From Proteles cristata cristata (lineage: Eukaryota; Chordata; Mammalia; Carnivora; Hyaenidae), in NCBI GenBank assembly GCA_017311185.1, contig JAESUZ010005167.1, positions 1 to 64,000 on the forward strand: a stretch of DNA of 64,000 nucleotides, read 5' to 3'. The translations under genes and the position numbers were made by a program. The notes below the pieces were generated by a model. The model was not told where the DNA came from. It worked only from the letters and a program-made list of their open reading frames with translations, and searched no databases. This document shows, one piece after another, positions 10,566 to 22,565 of the stretch (within the stretch, counting starts at the first letter, position 1; the number at the start of each line of letters is the position of its first letter).

Positions 10566-10760
10566 CAGTATCGCACAGCCTCTTGAATTAGACAGTTGCA
10601 TCCAAAATTCATTTCCATTACTTACATAACAATCTCATTGTGCCTCAGTTCCCTTATCTGTGAAATGGGGATAATGATGTTACCCCTTGACACGTTGTAA
10701 GTGCTAATATTTGTAAGACATAAGGCACATAATGCACATATGCATTTAGTAAGTATTTTA
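10566..10760 (-). mobile_element. MIR-type SINE fragment
   Basis: Carries the MIR signature in complement: GTGCCTCAGTTCCCTTATCT followed by GTGAAATGGGGATAATGATG. Confidence 0.75.
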
Positions 10761-11065
10761 AAAGGACACTAGAAAATGAATCATGCCAAATAAATTATGA
10801 ATTTTGAATTGTAAATGAATATTTTGGAGGATCCAGTGAATCCACAGTCATATTACTCAAGAGATGTGTGTTTTTACAGTCTCTCCTCTATGTGTTTGGG
10901 CAGCATTCTTTCTACCTCTTCCTCCCTTCCTGGGACCAAGCACTCCCTGGTACTCCTATGAGGCTACTCTCTACCCTCTTTCTACACCCCAGAGTCCCAC
11001 TAGTTAATATGTTAGGTACTCAACCCAGCCCTTGTTGTGCTAAAGCAGCCAGAGACCATTGAAAA
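10761..11065. other. Unassigned DNA
   Basis: AT-rich, then mixed sequence. Nothing supported. Confidence 0.45.
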
Positions 11066-11160
11066 TGAATGGGTGTAGCTGTGTTTCAATAAAACTTTAA
11101 TTACAAAGAGAGGAGGAGGGCTGGATTTTGCCCACAGGCTATAGTTTGACAATCTCTGCT
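11066..11160 (-). mobile_element. Ancient DNA transposon fragment (as at 3105-3335, reversed)
   Basis: CAATAAAACTTTAATTACAA and GGCTATAGTTTGACAATCTC are the complement of motifs seen at 3105-3335. Confidence 0.55.
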
Positions 11161-11419
11161 CCATCCCATTGTGATTTTAACAAACTCCTTCATCAACAAA
11201 GTCTGTCTTGGTTGTAGAAGATTCCCACATCAGCTGTTAAGAAAGTAACTTTTTCCATATCAGTATTTCTCTTGTTATTTATCAAGCCTAAGGCCATCTG
11301 ACTCCAAGGCCAAAGTTCTGGCAAAGCTGAGCCTTGTCACAGAAAGTCTCTGTGAGCTGTCCTCATCACCCCATCGTAGGATTCAGGAATATTAGAGATG
11401 GAAGTGTCCTTCACAGCAA

Positions 11420-11790
11420 ACAATTTTTTCCCCTGCAGTTAAGAAAAATGGAATTAGAGACATTTTATTGTTCTGCCAAGGGCACACCAAGAAATGGCTG
11501 AGCTGGAATTCAAAGTCAGGTTTCCTAACCCTTAAATGTCTGGACTCTCTAGTCCAGGTTAATAACCACAGCTAAGATATTTATAGTGTTTACTCATGCC
11601 AAGAACTTAGCCTGTGTAATTTTATTTTCTCCTCACAGAAACCTAACAAAGTTGTTGCTATCCTCCAGGTAACTCCGTGGGGAAACTGTCTCAGAAAAGC
11701 CAAGTCACCTGTCCAATGCCAGGTGGGTTGTACGGGAGAGACTGCAGCCCCGAGGGTCTGGGGTCAAGTCTCAGGTGTCTGAGGACTGTG
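11420..11790 (+). mobile_element. One or two MIR fragments
   Basis: 11430-11560 and 11570-11790 both show MIR-like text (GGCACACCAAGAAATGGCTG; CTCCTCACAGAAACCTAACA; GGGGAAACTGTCTCAGAAAA). Confidence 0.6.
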
Positions 11791-12320
11791 CAGTGTTGTG
11801 TTTGCTGTGCTGCCTCTCCCCTGTCCTAGAGTACGTCAGACACCAGTGAGTAGACCTTTCTGTCCTGCTCCAGTCATTCTCTTCTTCCCCTTGTCCCAGA
11901 GCACTTTCTGAAGCTCCTTATTCCCTAGGGGCTGCCCTCACTCACTCAGAGCCTCCAGCCTCAAGAGCTTCCCCTGAGAAGTCCTTCTGAAAATTCCAAC
12001 TCCACTGGGGTCACAGATGGCCCATCCTGGATTGACATCTCCCAAGAGGCAGATTTTGGCTTAGACTTTCCCAGAACTATCACAGGAAAATCTAACAGAA
12101 AAAGCTTTGAGAACAGGAATGGAAGAAGTCGGGGCAAGATGGGACCCAGTGAGACCAGCAAGGGCACGTTTTGGACCCTGCCCTTCTTCTATCTTCCATT
12201 TCTCATAGGGCTTTCTGCCTTCTTCTGGGGATATGAGATTCCTTATGACAAGACATCTGATCATCTGATTTTTGACATTCCTTGGCTATTAGCATAAAGT
12301 CTCATGTTACATATTGAAAG
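11791..12320. other. Unassigned DNA
   Basis: Overlapping minus-strand open frames of 67-68 codons here have no recognisable domain. No gene is supported. Confidence 0.45.
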
Positions 12321-12535
12321 AATAAAGTGAGGGAATGAAAGAGAGGAAAGGAGAGGTGAACAGAGACAAAAAGAAATATACGAGAGAAAGAATAGATCAG
12401 CAAAGGAAGTAATTAAAGAAAGGGAGGGAAGAATGTGGAAGGGAGGGAAAAGAATTGGAGGGAAAGAAGGAAAGGAGAGAGGGAGGAAGGAAGTGAGGTG
12501 AAAAGGAAGGAAGAAGGGACTAAAAAAGCTTGATA
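12321..12535 (+). repeat. Long purine-rich (GA) low-complexity tract
   Basis: About 210 bases almost wholly A and G on this strand, with GGAAGG/GGGAAA units. Confidence 0.9.
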
Positions 12536-13205
12536 AAAATAGTAAGAGAGACTGGTAAAAAAAAAATGATGGAAGACTGGAGGAGTAGGAGAAGGGGACG
12601 AGGGAGAGACACTAGAAATAGTGTCATAAGTAGACTGATAAATAGACAGCAGCAGACTCCAGCAAAATCCTGGATTTTAGAAAGGAAATGAAAGGCCAAG
12701 ACACTCCGTCTCACCCCTGGACAGGGCTTTATACAGAGAGATATGTGCACGTGTTTGGGACATTGGAGGCCTCCCCAAGTCACCCAAACCTCAGGCCAAT
12801 CATCACCAGAGGGAGGGAATCTCAGTTTATTTAGCCAGACTGGCCTAGGCATTTTGTATATCCTGCGGCATCTACTGTCCTCAGAACAAAGGTATGAGAA
12901 CAGTGTAGGTACCTCAAAAAAGTGTCCTTTCCCCATGGCTTATGTTTGCGGTCATATCAACTCTTTCTAGCATCAAGTAATAAAATCATTTTAAAATCAA
13001 GACCATGGGGACTGCCTTTAGAGATAGTAAGGAAGGGGGAGAGTATCATTGTTGAATGATGAACCACAGACTCAGTTCCTGGAGCTTCTGGAGGGCATTA
13101 TTTCCAACCCAGGGCTGCAGGATGAATCTTCATAGAAGTTTCAAGTGAATTGGAGAAGAAAGCAAAGTATCTCAGAGAGTCTAGTTTCTTCTCCTTAAGA
13201 ACACT
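12536..13205. other. Unassigned DNA
   Basis: A 138-codon minus-strand open frame at 12520-12936 starts in ordinary sequence and runs into the purine tract. It shows no domain and no conserved composition, so it is treated as chance. Confidence 0.5.
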
Positions 13206-13690
13206 TAGTAATAACAGCAACAGCAGTAGTTAGACTATCACTCGCTTATCAAGCTCTTGCCAGGTACAGGCATTCTACCAAGCAAATAAATATATTAAAT
13301 CCCTTTTTAGTTCACAGTCACCCTTTGATTCAGGTACAGTTGTTGTTGTTGTTGTAGTTGTTGTTAAATTTTATTTATTTATTTTGGAAGGGACAGGGAC
13401 AGCTCAAGTGAGGGAGGAGCAGATAGAGAATTCCAAGCAGGCTCTGCACTGCCAGCACAGAGCCTGATGCAGGGCTCAAACCCATGAACCCGTGAGATCA
13501 TGATCTCACCTGAAACCAAGAATCAAACGCTCAGTGGATGGAGCCACCCAAGAACCCCTGATTCAGGTACTATTATTTTTCCCATTTTACAAAGGAGAAA
13601 ACAAAGACTTGGAGAGATTAAGTGACATTCCCCAAAGCCACATAGCTTGTAAATGACAGCAGCAGGTTCAAACATGCCTACAACGCCTAT
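13206..13690 (+). mobile_element. MIR split by a CAN-SINE
   Basis: The left half (13206-13337) and right half (13559-13690, CCCATTTTACAAAGGAGAAA then AAGTGACATTCCCCAAAGCC) are one MIR. It is interrupted at 13338-13558 by a minus-strand SINE, with the duplicated tgattcaggtac marking the insertion. Confidence 0.82.
13338..13558 (-). mobile_element. Diverged CAN-SINE
   Basis: Complementary head (GGATGGAGCCACCCAAGAAC) on the right and T-rich tail complement on the left. 12-bp duplication tgattcaggtac at 13326-13337 and 13559-13570. The left edge includes a short TTG run. Confidence 0.9.
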
Positions 13691-14442
13691 GTACCCTTTT
13701 GTTTCACTTGCCTTCTCTTCCTACCCCTGACAAAACACTTCTCTTGCAGTCATATTCAAATACTCACTCCTATGTGTACGTACTGTGATATCCTGCAATC
13801 CACTGAAAGACATCATAGTCTATGGTGCATTTCAGTGAAAGACATTGTAGAGAAACACAGTCTGTTAATCAAATAGCAAAACTTTGTCTTTCTTAATCTG
13901 GATTTATCCATGTTTAATGGAGTATCATTTAATTGACAGCTTCCAAAAATTTAAAATCTGACAGATTGTTCATTTTTACACTTTCACTACTCAGTCTTTT
14001 TTTTTTTTTCATCATAGCTCCTTCCCAGCCCAGGATCTCCTTACCTTCTCTAGGCTCAGGAATGTTTGGTGATGAGAACCCACATCTTTAGGGGAAGTGT
14101 CTGACCTACCCAAATTAAATAACCTGCCTCTCATCCCTTCACTCCATCCCCTTCTCTGAATGGCTTGTAAAAGTAATCATCATATTTAGCTAGTCCTTTT
14201 CACAAAATTGACTTCCTCTGATTAGAATGAAATCACCAAATACAGTCGTTTTCAGGATGAGATAAAGCCAGATAACCTCATCCTTCCTGTCCTTATCTAG
14301 TAAAAGCCTGTGCCATAGCCCAGTAACCCCAAGAATGAAGAAGTAACGATTGCCATGTCATTGCAGTGGCCCAGTATGGGATGTGTATAATTTCCCTGGG
14401 CAATATTTGCTCTAGGGGATTCCCAGACTAACCAATTTTGCA
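13691..14442. other. Unassigned DNA
   Basis: No gene or clear repeat is seen. Confidence 0.45.
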
Positions 14443-14478
14443 TATGTTGCATATGTTGCATATGTTTGCATATGTTTG
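14443..14478. repeat. Short tandem array of CATATGTTG-type units
   Basis: Four 9-10 bp units (GCATATGTTG twice, then GCATATGTTT variants). Confidence 0.9.
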
Positions 14479-14714
14479 TGACATAAGATATATCATGATT
14501 GATGCCATTATTTGTACTTAGAAGGAAGAATTGAGCCTGGAGAATGTGCACTCAATATTATTTCAGCTTCAAGTTTTAAAATGACAGAAGGAGTGGTGAT
14601 TTTAACACATGTTAAAGGGTCTGGAGTCTGTATGGAAGATAATGAATTCAGTAAACAGTACAAGTCTAAGTGATTACCTTGATATCTAAGGTGAATGTAT
14701 TAAACTTGAGAACA

Positions 14715-14830
14715 TAGTTTTTAAAATATTTATTAAGTAATATCTATACCCAATATGGGACTTGAACCCAACAACCCCAGAATCAAGAGCTGCACACTCT
14801 TCCAACCAACCTAACCCAGCAACTCAAATT
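14715..14830 (-). mobile_element. Older CAN-SINE fragment
   Basis: The complement of an older carnivore tRNA-SINE: AAATATTTATTAAGTAATAT, then ATGGGACTTGAACCCAACAA and CCCCAGAATCAAGAGCTGCA. No young flanking duplication is seen. Confidence 0.75.
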
Positions 14831-15207
14831 TGAGAAGTTCTCAGAAAAATGTCTTCTTGGAACTTGGAGACTTGGTGATGAATTAGGGCAAATGGGGTTA
14901 ATGGAAAAGAGGCACTTATGGATGATGTCTAGGTTTAAGATTCGTTATACTGGGGTCGTTGATTGTTAACACTTTATGAGAGGAACAGGTTTGGAGGTGG
15001 AGACATTGAATTCAATTGTGGTCATGTTAATATAGGTCATACTGAGGTTGGTATATATTTGGTAATCAACTAAGTATTTAAGTTTTAACTCAGGGGGAAA
15101 GTCATGATTTTAAGTGTGTTTTAGGAAATTATCCAGACAGAGAAATAAAGAGTGAGATGGGAAGTTCATAAGGAATGAGAAGAGCTATTTGCTAAGGATG
15201 GGTTCTT
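14831..15207. other. Unassigned DNA
   Basis: Nothing recognisable up to the L1 target site. Confidence 0.45.
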
Positions 15208-15472
15208 GGAGAACAAGAATATCTTTTTTTTTTTTTTTTCAGTTTGATCATTTATTTCCTTTTTTTTTTTTTTTTACAAATAGTTTATTGTCAAATTAGT
15301 TTCCACATAACACCCAGTGCTCATCCCCACAAGTGTCCTCCTCCATGCCCACCCCTCCTCCCCCCCACATCCACCAGTCCTCAGTTTTTGTCAGCATTCA
15401 AGAGTCTCTCATGGTTTGCCTCTCTCCCTTTCCCCCACCATTTCCGCCCTTCTTCTCCCCCTTGGTCCTCTG

Positions 15473-18126
15473 TTAAGTTCCTCCTAATCCTCCTATACGT
15501 GCACACATATGATATTTGTCCTTCTCTGCCTGACTTATTTCGCTCAGCATAACGCCCTCAAGGCCCATCCATGTTGCTACACATGGCCAGATTTCATTGT
15601 TTCTCATTGCCATGTAGTATTCCATGGTATAGATAAACCACATCTTCTTGATCCACTCATCTGTTGATGGACACTTAGGCTCTTTCCATGTTTTAGTTAT
15701 TGTGGAGAGTGCTGCTATGAATATTGGGGTACATGTGCTCCTATGCCTCAGCATTTCTGTATCCTTTGGGTAAATTCCTAGCAGTGCTATTGCTGGGTCC
15801 TAGGGGAGTTCTATTGTTAGTTTCCTGAGGAACCTCCACATTGTTTTCCAGAGGGGCTGTACCAGTTTACATTCCCACCAACAGTGTAGGAGGGTGCCCA
15901 TTTCTCCACATCCTCTGAGAATCTAGAGTTCTCTGATTTGCTCATTTTAGCCACTCTGACTGGTGTGAGGTGGTATCTCAGTGTGGTTTTGATTTGTATT
16001 TCCCTGATGAGTAGGGATGCTGAGCATCGTTTCATGTGTCTGTTGGCCATCTGGATGTCCTCTTTGGAGAAGTGTCTGTTCATATCTTCTGCCCATTTCT
16101 TCACTGGTTGTTTGTTTTTCGGGCGTGTAGTTTGGTGAGTTCCTTATAGATTCTGGATATTAACCCTTTATCTGATATGTCATTTGCAACTATCTTTTCC
16201 CATTCCGTTGGTTGCCTATTAATTTTGTGGGTTGTTTCCTTGGCTCTGCAGAAGCTTTTAATCTTGATGAGGTCCCAACAGTTTATTTTTGCTCTTGATT
16301 CCCTTGCTTTTGGGGATGTGTCAAGTAAAAAGTTGCTGCGGTGGAGGTCAAGGAGGTTGTTTCCTGTTTTCTCCTCTAGGGTGTTGATAGTTTCCTGTCT
16401 CAGGTTCAGGTCCTTTATCCATTTTGAGTTTATTTTTGTGCATGGTGTGAGAAAATGATCTAGTTTCATTCTTCTGCATGTTGCTGTCCAGTTCTCCCAA
16501 CACCATCTGTTAAAAAGGCTGTCTTTTTTCCATTGGATATTCTTTCCTGCTTTGTCAAAGATCAGTTGGCTGTATACTTTTGGGTCCACTTCTGAGTTCT
16601 CAATTCTGTTCCATTGGTCTATGTGTCTGTTTTTGTGCCAATACCATACTGTCTTGATGATGACAGCTTTGTAGTAGAGGCTAAAGTCTGGGATGGTGAT
16701 ACCTCCCGTTTTGGTTTTATTTTTCAGTATTACTTTGGCTATTCGGGGTCTTTTGTGGTTCCATACAAATTTTTGGATAGTTTGTTCTAGTTTTGAGAAG
16801 TATGCTGATGCAATTTTGATTGGAATTGCATTGAATGTGTAGAGTGCCTTAGGTAGTAATGACATCTTAACTATATTTATTCTTCCTATCCATGAGCATG
16901 GAATGTTTTTCCATTTCTTTGTGTCTTCTTCAATTTCCTTCATAAGTTTTCTATAGTTTTCATCATAGAGATCTCTTGTATCCTTGGTTAGGTTTATTCC
17001 GAGGTATTTTATGGTTTTTTGTGCAATTGTGAATGGGATCAGTGTCTTGATTTCTCTTTCTGTGGCTTCATTGTTGGTGTATAAAAATGCAACCGATTTC
17101 TGTACATTGATTTTGTACCCTGCAACCTGACTGAATTCTTGAATCAGTTCTAGTAGGCTTCTGGTGGAGTCTGTCGGGTTTTCGATGTAGAGTATCATGT
17201 CATCTGCGAAGAGTGAAAGTTTGACTTCCTCTTTGCCAATTCTGATGCCTTTGATTTCCTTTTGTTGTCTGATGGCTGATGCTAGGACTTCCAGCACTAT
17301 GTTAAACAACAGTGGTGAGAGTGGACATCCCTGTCGTGTTCCAGATCTCAGGGGGAAAGCTCTCAGTTTTTCCCCGTTAAGGATGATGCTAGCTGAAGGC
17401 TTCTCATAGAAGGCTTTGATGATGTTTAAGTAGGTTCCTTCTATCCCAACTTTCTCTAGAGTCTTTATTAAGAAGGGATGCTGTATTTTGTCAAATGCTT
17501 TTTCTGCATCTATTGACAGGATCATGTTTTTTATCTTTTCTTTTATTGATATGATGTATCACATTGATTGTTTTGCGAATGTTGAACCAGCCCTGTAACC
17601 CAGGAATGAATCCCACTTGATCTTGGTGGATGATTCTTTTTATATGCTGCTGGATTCGATTTGCAAGGATCTTGTTGAGAATTTTTGCATCCGTATTCAT
17701 CAAGGATATTGGCCTGTAATTCTCTTTTTTTGCTGGATCTCTGTCTGGCTTGGGAATCAGAGTGATGCTGGCTTCATAAAATGAGTCCGGGAGTTTTCCT
17801 TCGCTTTCTATTTTTTGGAATAGCTTGAGAAGAATTGGGATTAATTCTGTTTTAAATGTTTGGTAGAATTCCCCAGGGAAGCCCTCAGGTCCAGGGCTCT
17901 TATTTGTTGGGAGATTTTTGATCACTGATTCAATTTCTTCACTCGTTATGGGTCTGTTCAGGTTTTCTATTTCTTCCCGTGTGAATTTTGGTAGTGAGTG
18001 TGTGTTTAGGAATTTGTCCATTTCTTCTAAGTTGTCCAATTTGTTGGCATATAATTTTTCATAGTATTCCCTGATAATTGCTTGTATTTCTGAGGGGTTG
18101 GTTGTAATAAGTCCATTTTCATTCAT
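15473..18126 (-). pseudogene. Broken L1 ORF2 (reverse transcriptase and C-terminal region)
   Basis: Four minus-strand open frames tile ORF2: 17491-18126 (211 codons, ITLIPKP and YRPISLMN reverse-transcriptase motifs), 16101-17525 (474 codons, [11 protein letters not shown] then FADD at residues 106-109), 15817-16104, and 15473-15754 (ending [13 protein letters not shown]). Each junction is a frameshift, so no complete ORF2 can be made. The endonuclease and ORF1 are missing because of 5' truncation. Confidence 0.93.
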
Positions 18127-18203
18127 AATTTTGTCTATTTGGGTGCTCTCTCTTTCTTTTTGATAAGTCTGGCTAGAGGTTTGTCAATTTTGTTTACTTT
18201 TTC

Positions 18204-18424
18204 TTTTTTTAAATATTTTTATTTATTTCTAGGAGAGAAAGAGAGAGAGACAGCGTGAGCAGGGGAGGGTCAGAGAGAGAGGGAGACACAGACTCTGAAA
18301 TTGGCTCCAGGCTCTGAGCTGGAAGTCAGCACAGAGCCCGACGTGGGGCTCGAACCCACGAACTGTGAGATCATGACCTAAGTGAAAGTCAGACACTTAG
18401 CTGACTAAGCCACCCAGGCGCCCC
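18204..18424 (-). mobile_element. Young CAN-SINE (SINEC_Fc type) inside L1
   Basis: A well-preserved copy with its head complement at the right (AGCCACCCAGGCGCCCC). 14-bp duplication ttgtttactttttc at 18190-18203 and 18425-18438. It inserted after the host L1. Confidence 0.96.
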
Positions 18425-18547
18425 TTGTTTACTTTTTCAAAAAACCAACTCTTGGTTTCATTGATCTGTTCAATTGTTTCTTTGGTCTCTATGTTGTTTA
18501 TTTCTGCTCTAATTTTTACTATTTCTCTTCGGAGAACAAGAATATCT

Positions 18548-18963
18548 AAAGAGAAGAAATAGAAAAGGGATCCTTTGGACAAAATTGAGAAAGAAGACTC
18601 AGAAAAGACAAGATGTGATACCATAAAGAAGAGAGCAATTGAAGAGTTTATTGACATCACCCAGAATGGACATGTGTCAGAACTGAAAAGAACCTATTGT
18701 ATTTGTAGCAAGAACATTAGAAAACATGTTTCCAGAAAACAAACAAACAAAACCCAGACAGTTTCTATGAGTGATTAAGGGGAGAAAAAATGAGCTTGTC
18801 TTATCAATGACAGAAAAGATGGAAACAGCTAATGTAGTCTACTCTATCCAATAAACATTAATTCGAAGGAGAAGGAACAGAAGAAATTATGCAGAATCCA
18901 GGAAGCAACTTTTAGAGGAGGGAGGAACTTGAACAGATGTGGCAAACATCACTTTTCTCCGAC
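18548..18963. other. Unassigned DNA
   Basis: A-rich. No supported feature. Confidence 0.45.
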
Positions 18964-19575
18964 TGTTGTGGGCTGAATTGTGTGCCTCAAATTTGGTATG
19001 CTGAAGCCCTAACCGCAGTACATCATAATGTGACTCTATTTGGAGATAAGGCATTTAAAGGAGCAATGAAGAGGTGCCTGATTGGCTCAGTTGGTTGTGT
19101 CTGACTCCTGATTTCGGCTCAGGTCACAATCCCAGGGCCTTGGGATCGAGCCATGCATAAACTCTGTGCTGAGCATGGAGCCTGCTTAAGATTCTCTTTC
19201 TCTCCATCTGCCATTCTCCCTGGCTCATTCTCTCTGTCTCTGTTTCTCTCTCTCTCTCTCTACCCTTATATCTCTCATTTTAATAAAAAAATTAAAGATG
19301 AATTAAGTTAAAAGGAGGGCATTAGAGAGGACTTTCACCTAACATGTTTGGTATCTTCAAAAGAAGAGCAGAGAAGAACACACAGAAAGATACCAGAGGT
19401 GCACACATAGACAGACGACCATGTGAAAAGATAGCAAGAGAGTGGCCATGTGCAAGCCAAGAGGAAGCCAACCCTGCCAGCGCTTTGATTTGGACTTCAG
19501 CCTCCAGAATTGTGAGAATATAAATGTGTGTTGTTTAAACGACCCAGTGTATAGTGTTTTGTTTAGCAGGGGACC
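18964..19575 (+). mobile_element. Ancient LTR (MaLR-like), split by a CAN-SINE
   Basis: Text resembles a widespread mammalian LTR: GGGCTGAATTGTGTGCCTCA, TGACTCTATTTGGAGATAAG, then after the SINE GTTAAAAGGAGGGCATTAG and CCTCCAGAATTGTGAGAATA. Family assignment is tentative. Confidence 0.65.
19071..19296 (+). mobile_element. CAN-SINE
   Basis: Head GAGGTGCCTGATTGGCTCAG, body GGAGCCTGCTTAAGATTCTC, (TC)n and an A-rich tail. Its body differs from the SINEC_Fc copies (GGCCTTGGGATCGAGCC), suggesting an older CAN subfamily. Confidence 0.88.
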
Positions 19576-19716
19576 AATACACCCACTCAGTGGCCTTCCA
19601 CAAAATCACCTCTACACCACCTTGTTCCTTACTAAAGGAATCCTGGTTTTGGCCAGAACCAGAGTCAACTCACTCTTTCCGTTTCTCTTCAACTAAGTCA
19701 ATTAGAGGGTCTCAGT

Positions 19717-20550
19717 TTCCGAGACACACGAAAAGATGGTCAACATCGCTCATCATCAGGGAAATATAAATAAAACCACAATGAGATACCACCTTATGCT
19801 AGTCAAAATGGCTAAAATTAACAACTCAGGAAACAACAGATGCTGGTGAGGATGTGGAGAAAAGTGAACCCTGTTGCCCTCTTGGTGGGAATGCAAACTG
19901 GTGCAGCTGCTCTGGAAACCTGTGGAGGTTCCTCAAAACACTAAAAACCAACCTGCTCTATGACCCAGCAATTCTGCTACTAGGAGTTTATCCAAAGGAT
20001 GCAAAAATGCTGATTTGAAGTGGCACATGCACCCCAATGTTTATAGCAGCACTATCAGCAATAGCCAAATTATGGAAAGAGCTCAAATGTCCATCAGCTA
20101 ATAAATGGATAAAGAAGATGTGGGGTACATATACAATGGAACACTACTTGGTGATGAAAAAGAATGAACTCTTGCTATTTGCAGTAACGTGGATGGAACT
20201 GGAGAGTTTTATTCTAAGTAAAGCAAGTCAGTCAGAAGAAGACATCATATAATTTCACTCATATGTGGAATTTGGGAAACTTAACAGATAATGATAGGGG
20301 AAGAGAAGGAAAAATAAGAAAAACAGAGAGGGAGGCTACTTCCAGAGACTCTTAAATACAGAGAACAACCTGAGGGTTGATGGGGTGGGGGCAGTGGGTA
20401 ATGGGATTTAAGAAGGGCACTTGTTGGGATGAGCACGGATGTTATATGTAAGTGACGAAGCATTGGGTTCTATTCCTAAAGCCAAGATTACACTATAGAT
20501 TAACTGCCTTGAGAATAAAAATATAAATAAAAATGAAAAAATAAAGACAT
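19717..20550 (+). mobile_element. LINE-1 3' end (ORF2 C-terminus and 3'UTR)
   Basis: Starts at CATCATCAGGGAAATATAAA and runs through the ORF2 end ([20 protein letters not shown], translated from 20037) to a 3'UTR with an A-rich end near 20550. Heavily 5'-truncated. Confidence 0.88.
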
Positions 20551-21087
20551 AGGAAGATTGATTAATTAATTAATTTTAAAAAGGGAAAGCCCCAGTTTGC
20601 TACTTTTCTGTCCACTACTACTTTGTAGTATGGTAGGTTTATTACTCAGCAAATATTTATTCTCTATTCATCCTGTACCCCAACATGCCCTATTTAGGAA
20701 GCACATAGTTCTGTGTGTAATTAGGTTGAGATTGTTCCTTTGACTTGCTTTGGCCAATTGAACATTGAAAGAAAAGACGAAAACAGTAATTTTAAATGTG
20801 TTTACTGGGTTTGGCTTGATTTTGGGGTGCTTCAGCTATCCACTGGCCTGAGACTAGAGAGAGGAATAAAAGTGCATTAAATGAATGTGTTCCAGTGTTT
20901 ATTATGTAGTAGTATCATATCAATAAATAACTGATCATAATATCCCTTTATTGACAAAAAGAGAACAAGACTGGTATCAAATATTTGGCAGGGAACCCTG
21001 CATTGGAAATGGGGTTTAATAACAACAACAAGTTTTGCTTTCATTGAATTCTTTTTTAGTTTCCTGCTTGTGACACCTAAATAATCC
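20551..21087. other. Unassigned DNA between two L1 fragments
   Basis: Begins with a short TTAA run. No gene is seen. Confidence 0.45.
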
Positions 21088-21510
21088 CTCCTCATCAGGG
21101 AAATACAAGTCAAAACCACACTGAGATACCACCTCACGCCAGTCAGAGTGGCTAAAATGAGCAAATCAGAGAACTCTAGAGGCTGGCGAGGATGTGGAGA
21201 AATGGGCACTCTCCTACACTGTTGGTGGGAATGTAAACTGGTACAGCCTCTCTGGAAAACAGTGTGGAGGTTCCTCAAAAAATTACAATAGAACTCCTGT
21301 ATGACTCAACAATCGCACGGCTAGGAATTTACCCAAGGGATATAGGAGTGTTGATACATAGGAGCATATGTACCCCAATGTTCATAGCAGCACTCTCAAC
21401 AATAGCCAAAACATGGAAAGAGCCTAAGTGTCCATCAACAGACAAATGGATCAGGAGATGTGGTTTATGTACACAATGGAATACTACATGGCAATGAGGA
21501 ATAATAGAAT
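21088..21510 (+). mobile_element. LINE-1 ORF2 C-terminal fragment
   Basis: Starts at CTCATCAGGGAAATACAAGT and ends at ATGGCAATGAGGAATAATAG, truncated at both ends. It corresponds to the same part of ORF2 as 15600-16020 of the minus-strand copy. Confidence 0.88.
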
Positions 21511-21735
21511 GTTCTGAAGTTTTTAAATTAATATTCCAGTTAGTCATCATGCATTGTAATATTAGTTGCAGGTGTATGATATAGCAATTCATCATTTATT
21601 TAAAACAACAGGTTTGCCTTACAACAAGGAACCTCCTTAATCTCCATCATCTATTTCACCCATCACCCTCCCCAACAAGAACGGGACTCTTAACTATCGA
21701 GACATAACTGATGGTTACCAGAAAGGAGCCAACCT
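21511..21735. mobile_element. Possible L1 3'UTR debris
   Basis: CTTAACTATCGAGACATAAC followed by TGATGGTTACCAG resembles the L1 3'UTR text at 44887-44920, but the preceding sequence does not continue the neighbouring ORF2 fragment. Tentative. Confidence 0.4.
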
Positions 21736-22415
21736 TTAGAGTTGAAGGAACCAGTGTGAGTTTAGTTTCCTGACTGCAGAGGACTCATCAGGAACCGGTT
21801 GTACTCCAATATTGCCACACATGTGTGCAGTAGAGACCCGTGGAGATGAGGCGCCTGGAGGACTTGGAGGCATTCACGCAAACCACCAGGAGAGGTGCAG
21901 TGTGAGGGGCAGAGTGGGAGCCAAGAGAATAAATGGTATCTCAGCAATCAAAGGCGCTCTCAGCCTGGGCACTGCAAACTGGCTCTGAGAACTCAGATCA
22001 GAAGTAACCTCTTCCTTAATTTTAGTTACCTTCAATTACCCTGCAGGCAGCCACCAGAGCCACTCAGCCACAGAAGGAGGGATAGAGGAGAGGACTGAGC
22101 AGGAAGGTGGGGTTTGCTCAGAAAAGCAAGGGTATTTGTAGAAACGAAGATCCGGGTTTTTGATGTAGTCATGGTTGTTATCAGAGAGGCTGATAGCGTC
22201 TCAGCCATATTTTGATGTTACTGTCTCCACACAGAGTTTCCAAGACTCCTGAGTCAGGGGGAAAGAATATAGAGAACTCCCTAGACCAGACGTGACTAGT
22301 GTCTGCCTAGTGTTCATTGTCCAAGACCTGGAATTCAGTGGCCTTATTCTGACTGTAAGAGAGGCTTCAAAATTAGAAGCGTGCATGGAATCTTCAGAGA
22401 AATCCACTCTCTGTA
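21736..22415. other. Unassigned DNA
   Basis: A 144-codon minus-strand open frame (22201-22635) spans this stretch and the MIR that follows. No domain is recognised, so no gene is called. Confidence 0.45.
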
Positions 22416-22565
22416 CCTTAGACCCATTGTTACAGATGAGCAAACTAAGGCACAAGGGGATAGGAAAGCTGCTCAATGTCACAGAGCCGGTAACGGGTAA
22501 AAGCAAGACCAAACCCCAGGCTGCCTGGCCCCAGAGTCGGTCTTCTTGACCACAACGCCAGTGTT
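22416..22565 (+). mobile_element. MIR
   Basis: TTACAGATGAGCAAACTAAG, CAATGTCACAGAGCCGGTAA and CCAGAGTCGGTCTTCTTGAC are clear MIR consensus blocks. Confidence 0.85.

Larger units (their letters stand above)
15208..18547 (-). mobile_element. 5'-truncated LINE-1 with perfect 17-bp target-site duplication
   Basis: Identical copies of ggagaacaagaatatct at 15208-15224 and 18531-18547 bound a minus-strand L1 (15225-18530). It contains the 3'UTR, ORF2 from the reverse transcriptase to the C-terminus, and truncation upstream of the RT. Two A-tracts (seen as T runs at 15225-15239 and about 15260-15276) flank a 20-bp piece containing AATAAA on the minus strand. A SINE sits at 18204-18424. Perfect duplications and long open frames indicate a fairly recent insertion. 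Confidence 0.95.

Noticed and set aside
12520..12936. 138-codon minus-strand open frame
   Set aside because: Its end lies in a simple purine tract, it has no domain, no conserved composition and no neighbouring exon structure. It is best explained by the low stop frequency in low-complexity DNA.
16101..17525. 474-codon reverse transcriptase frame as a functional host gene
   Set aside because: It is part of L1 ORF2 in a 5'-truncated element with frameshifts at both ends and a target-site duplication. It is a mobile-element relic.
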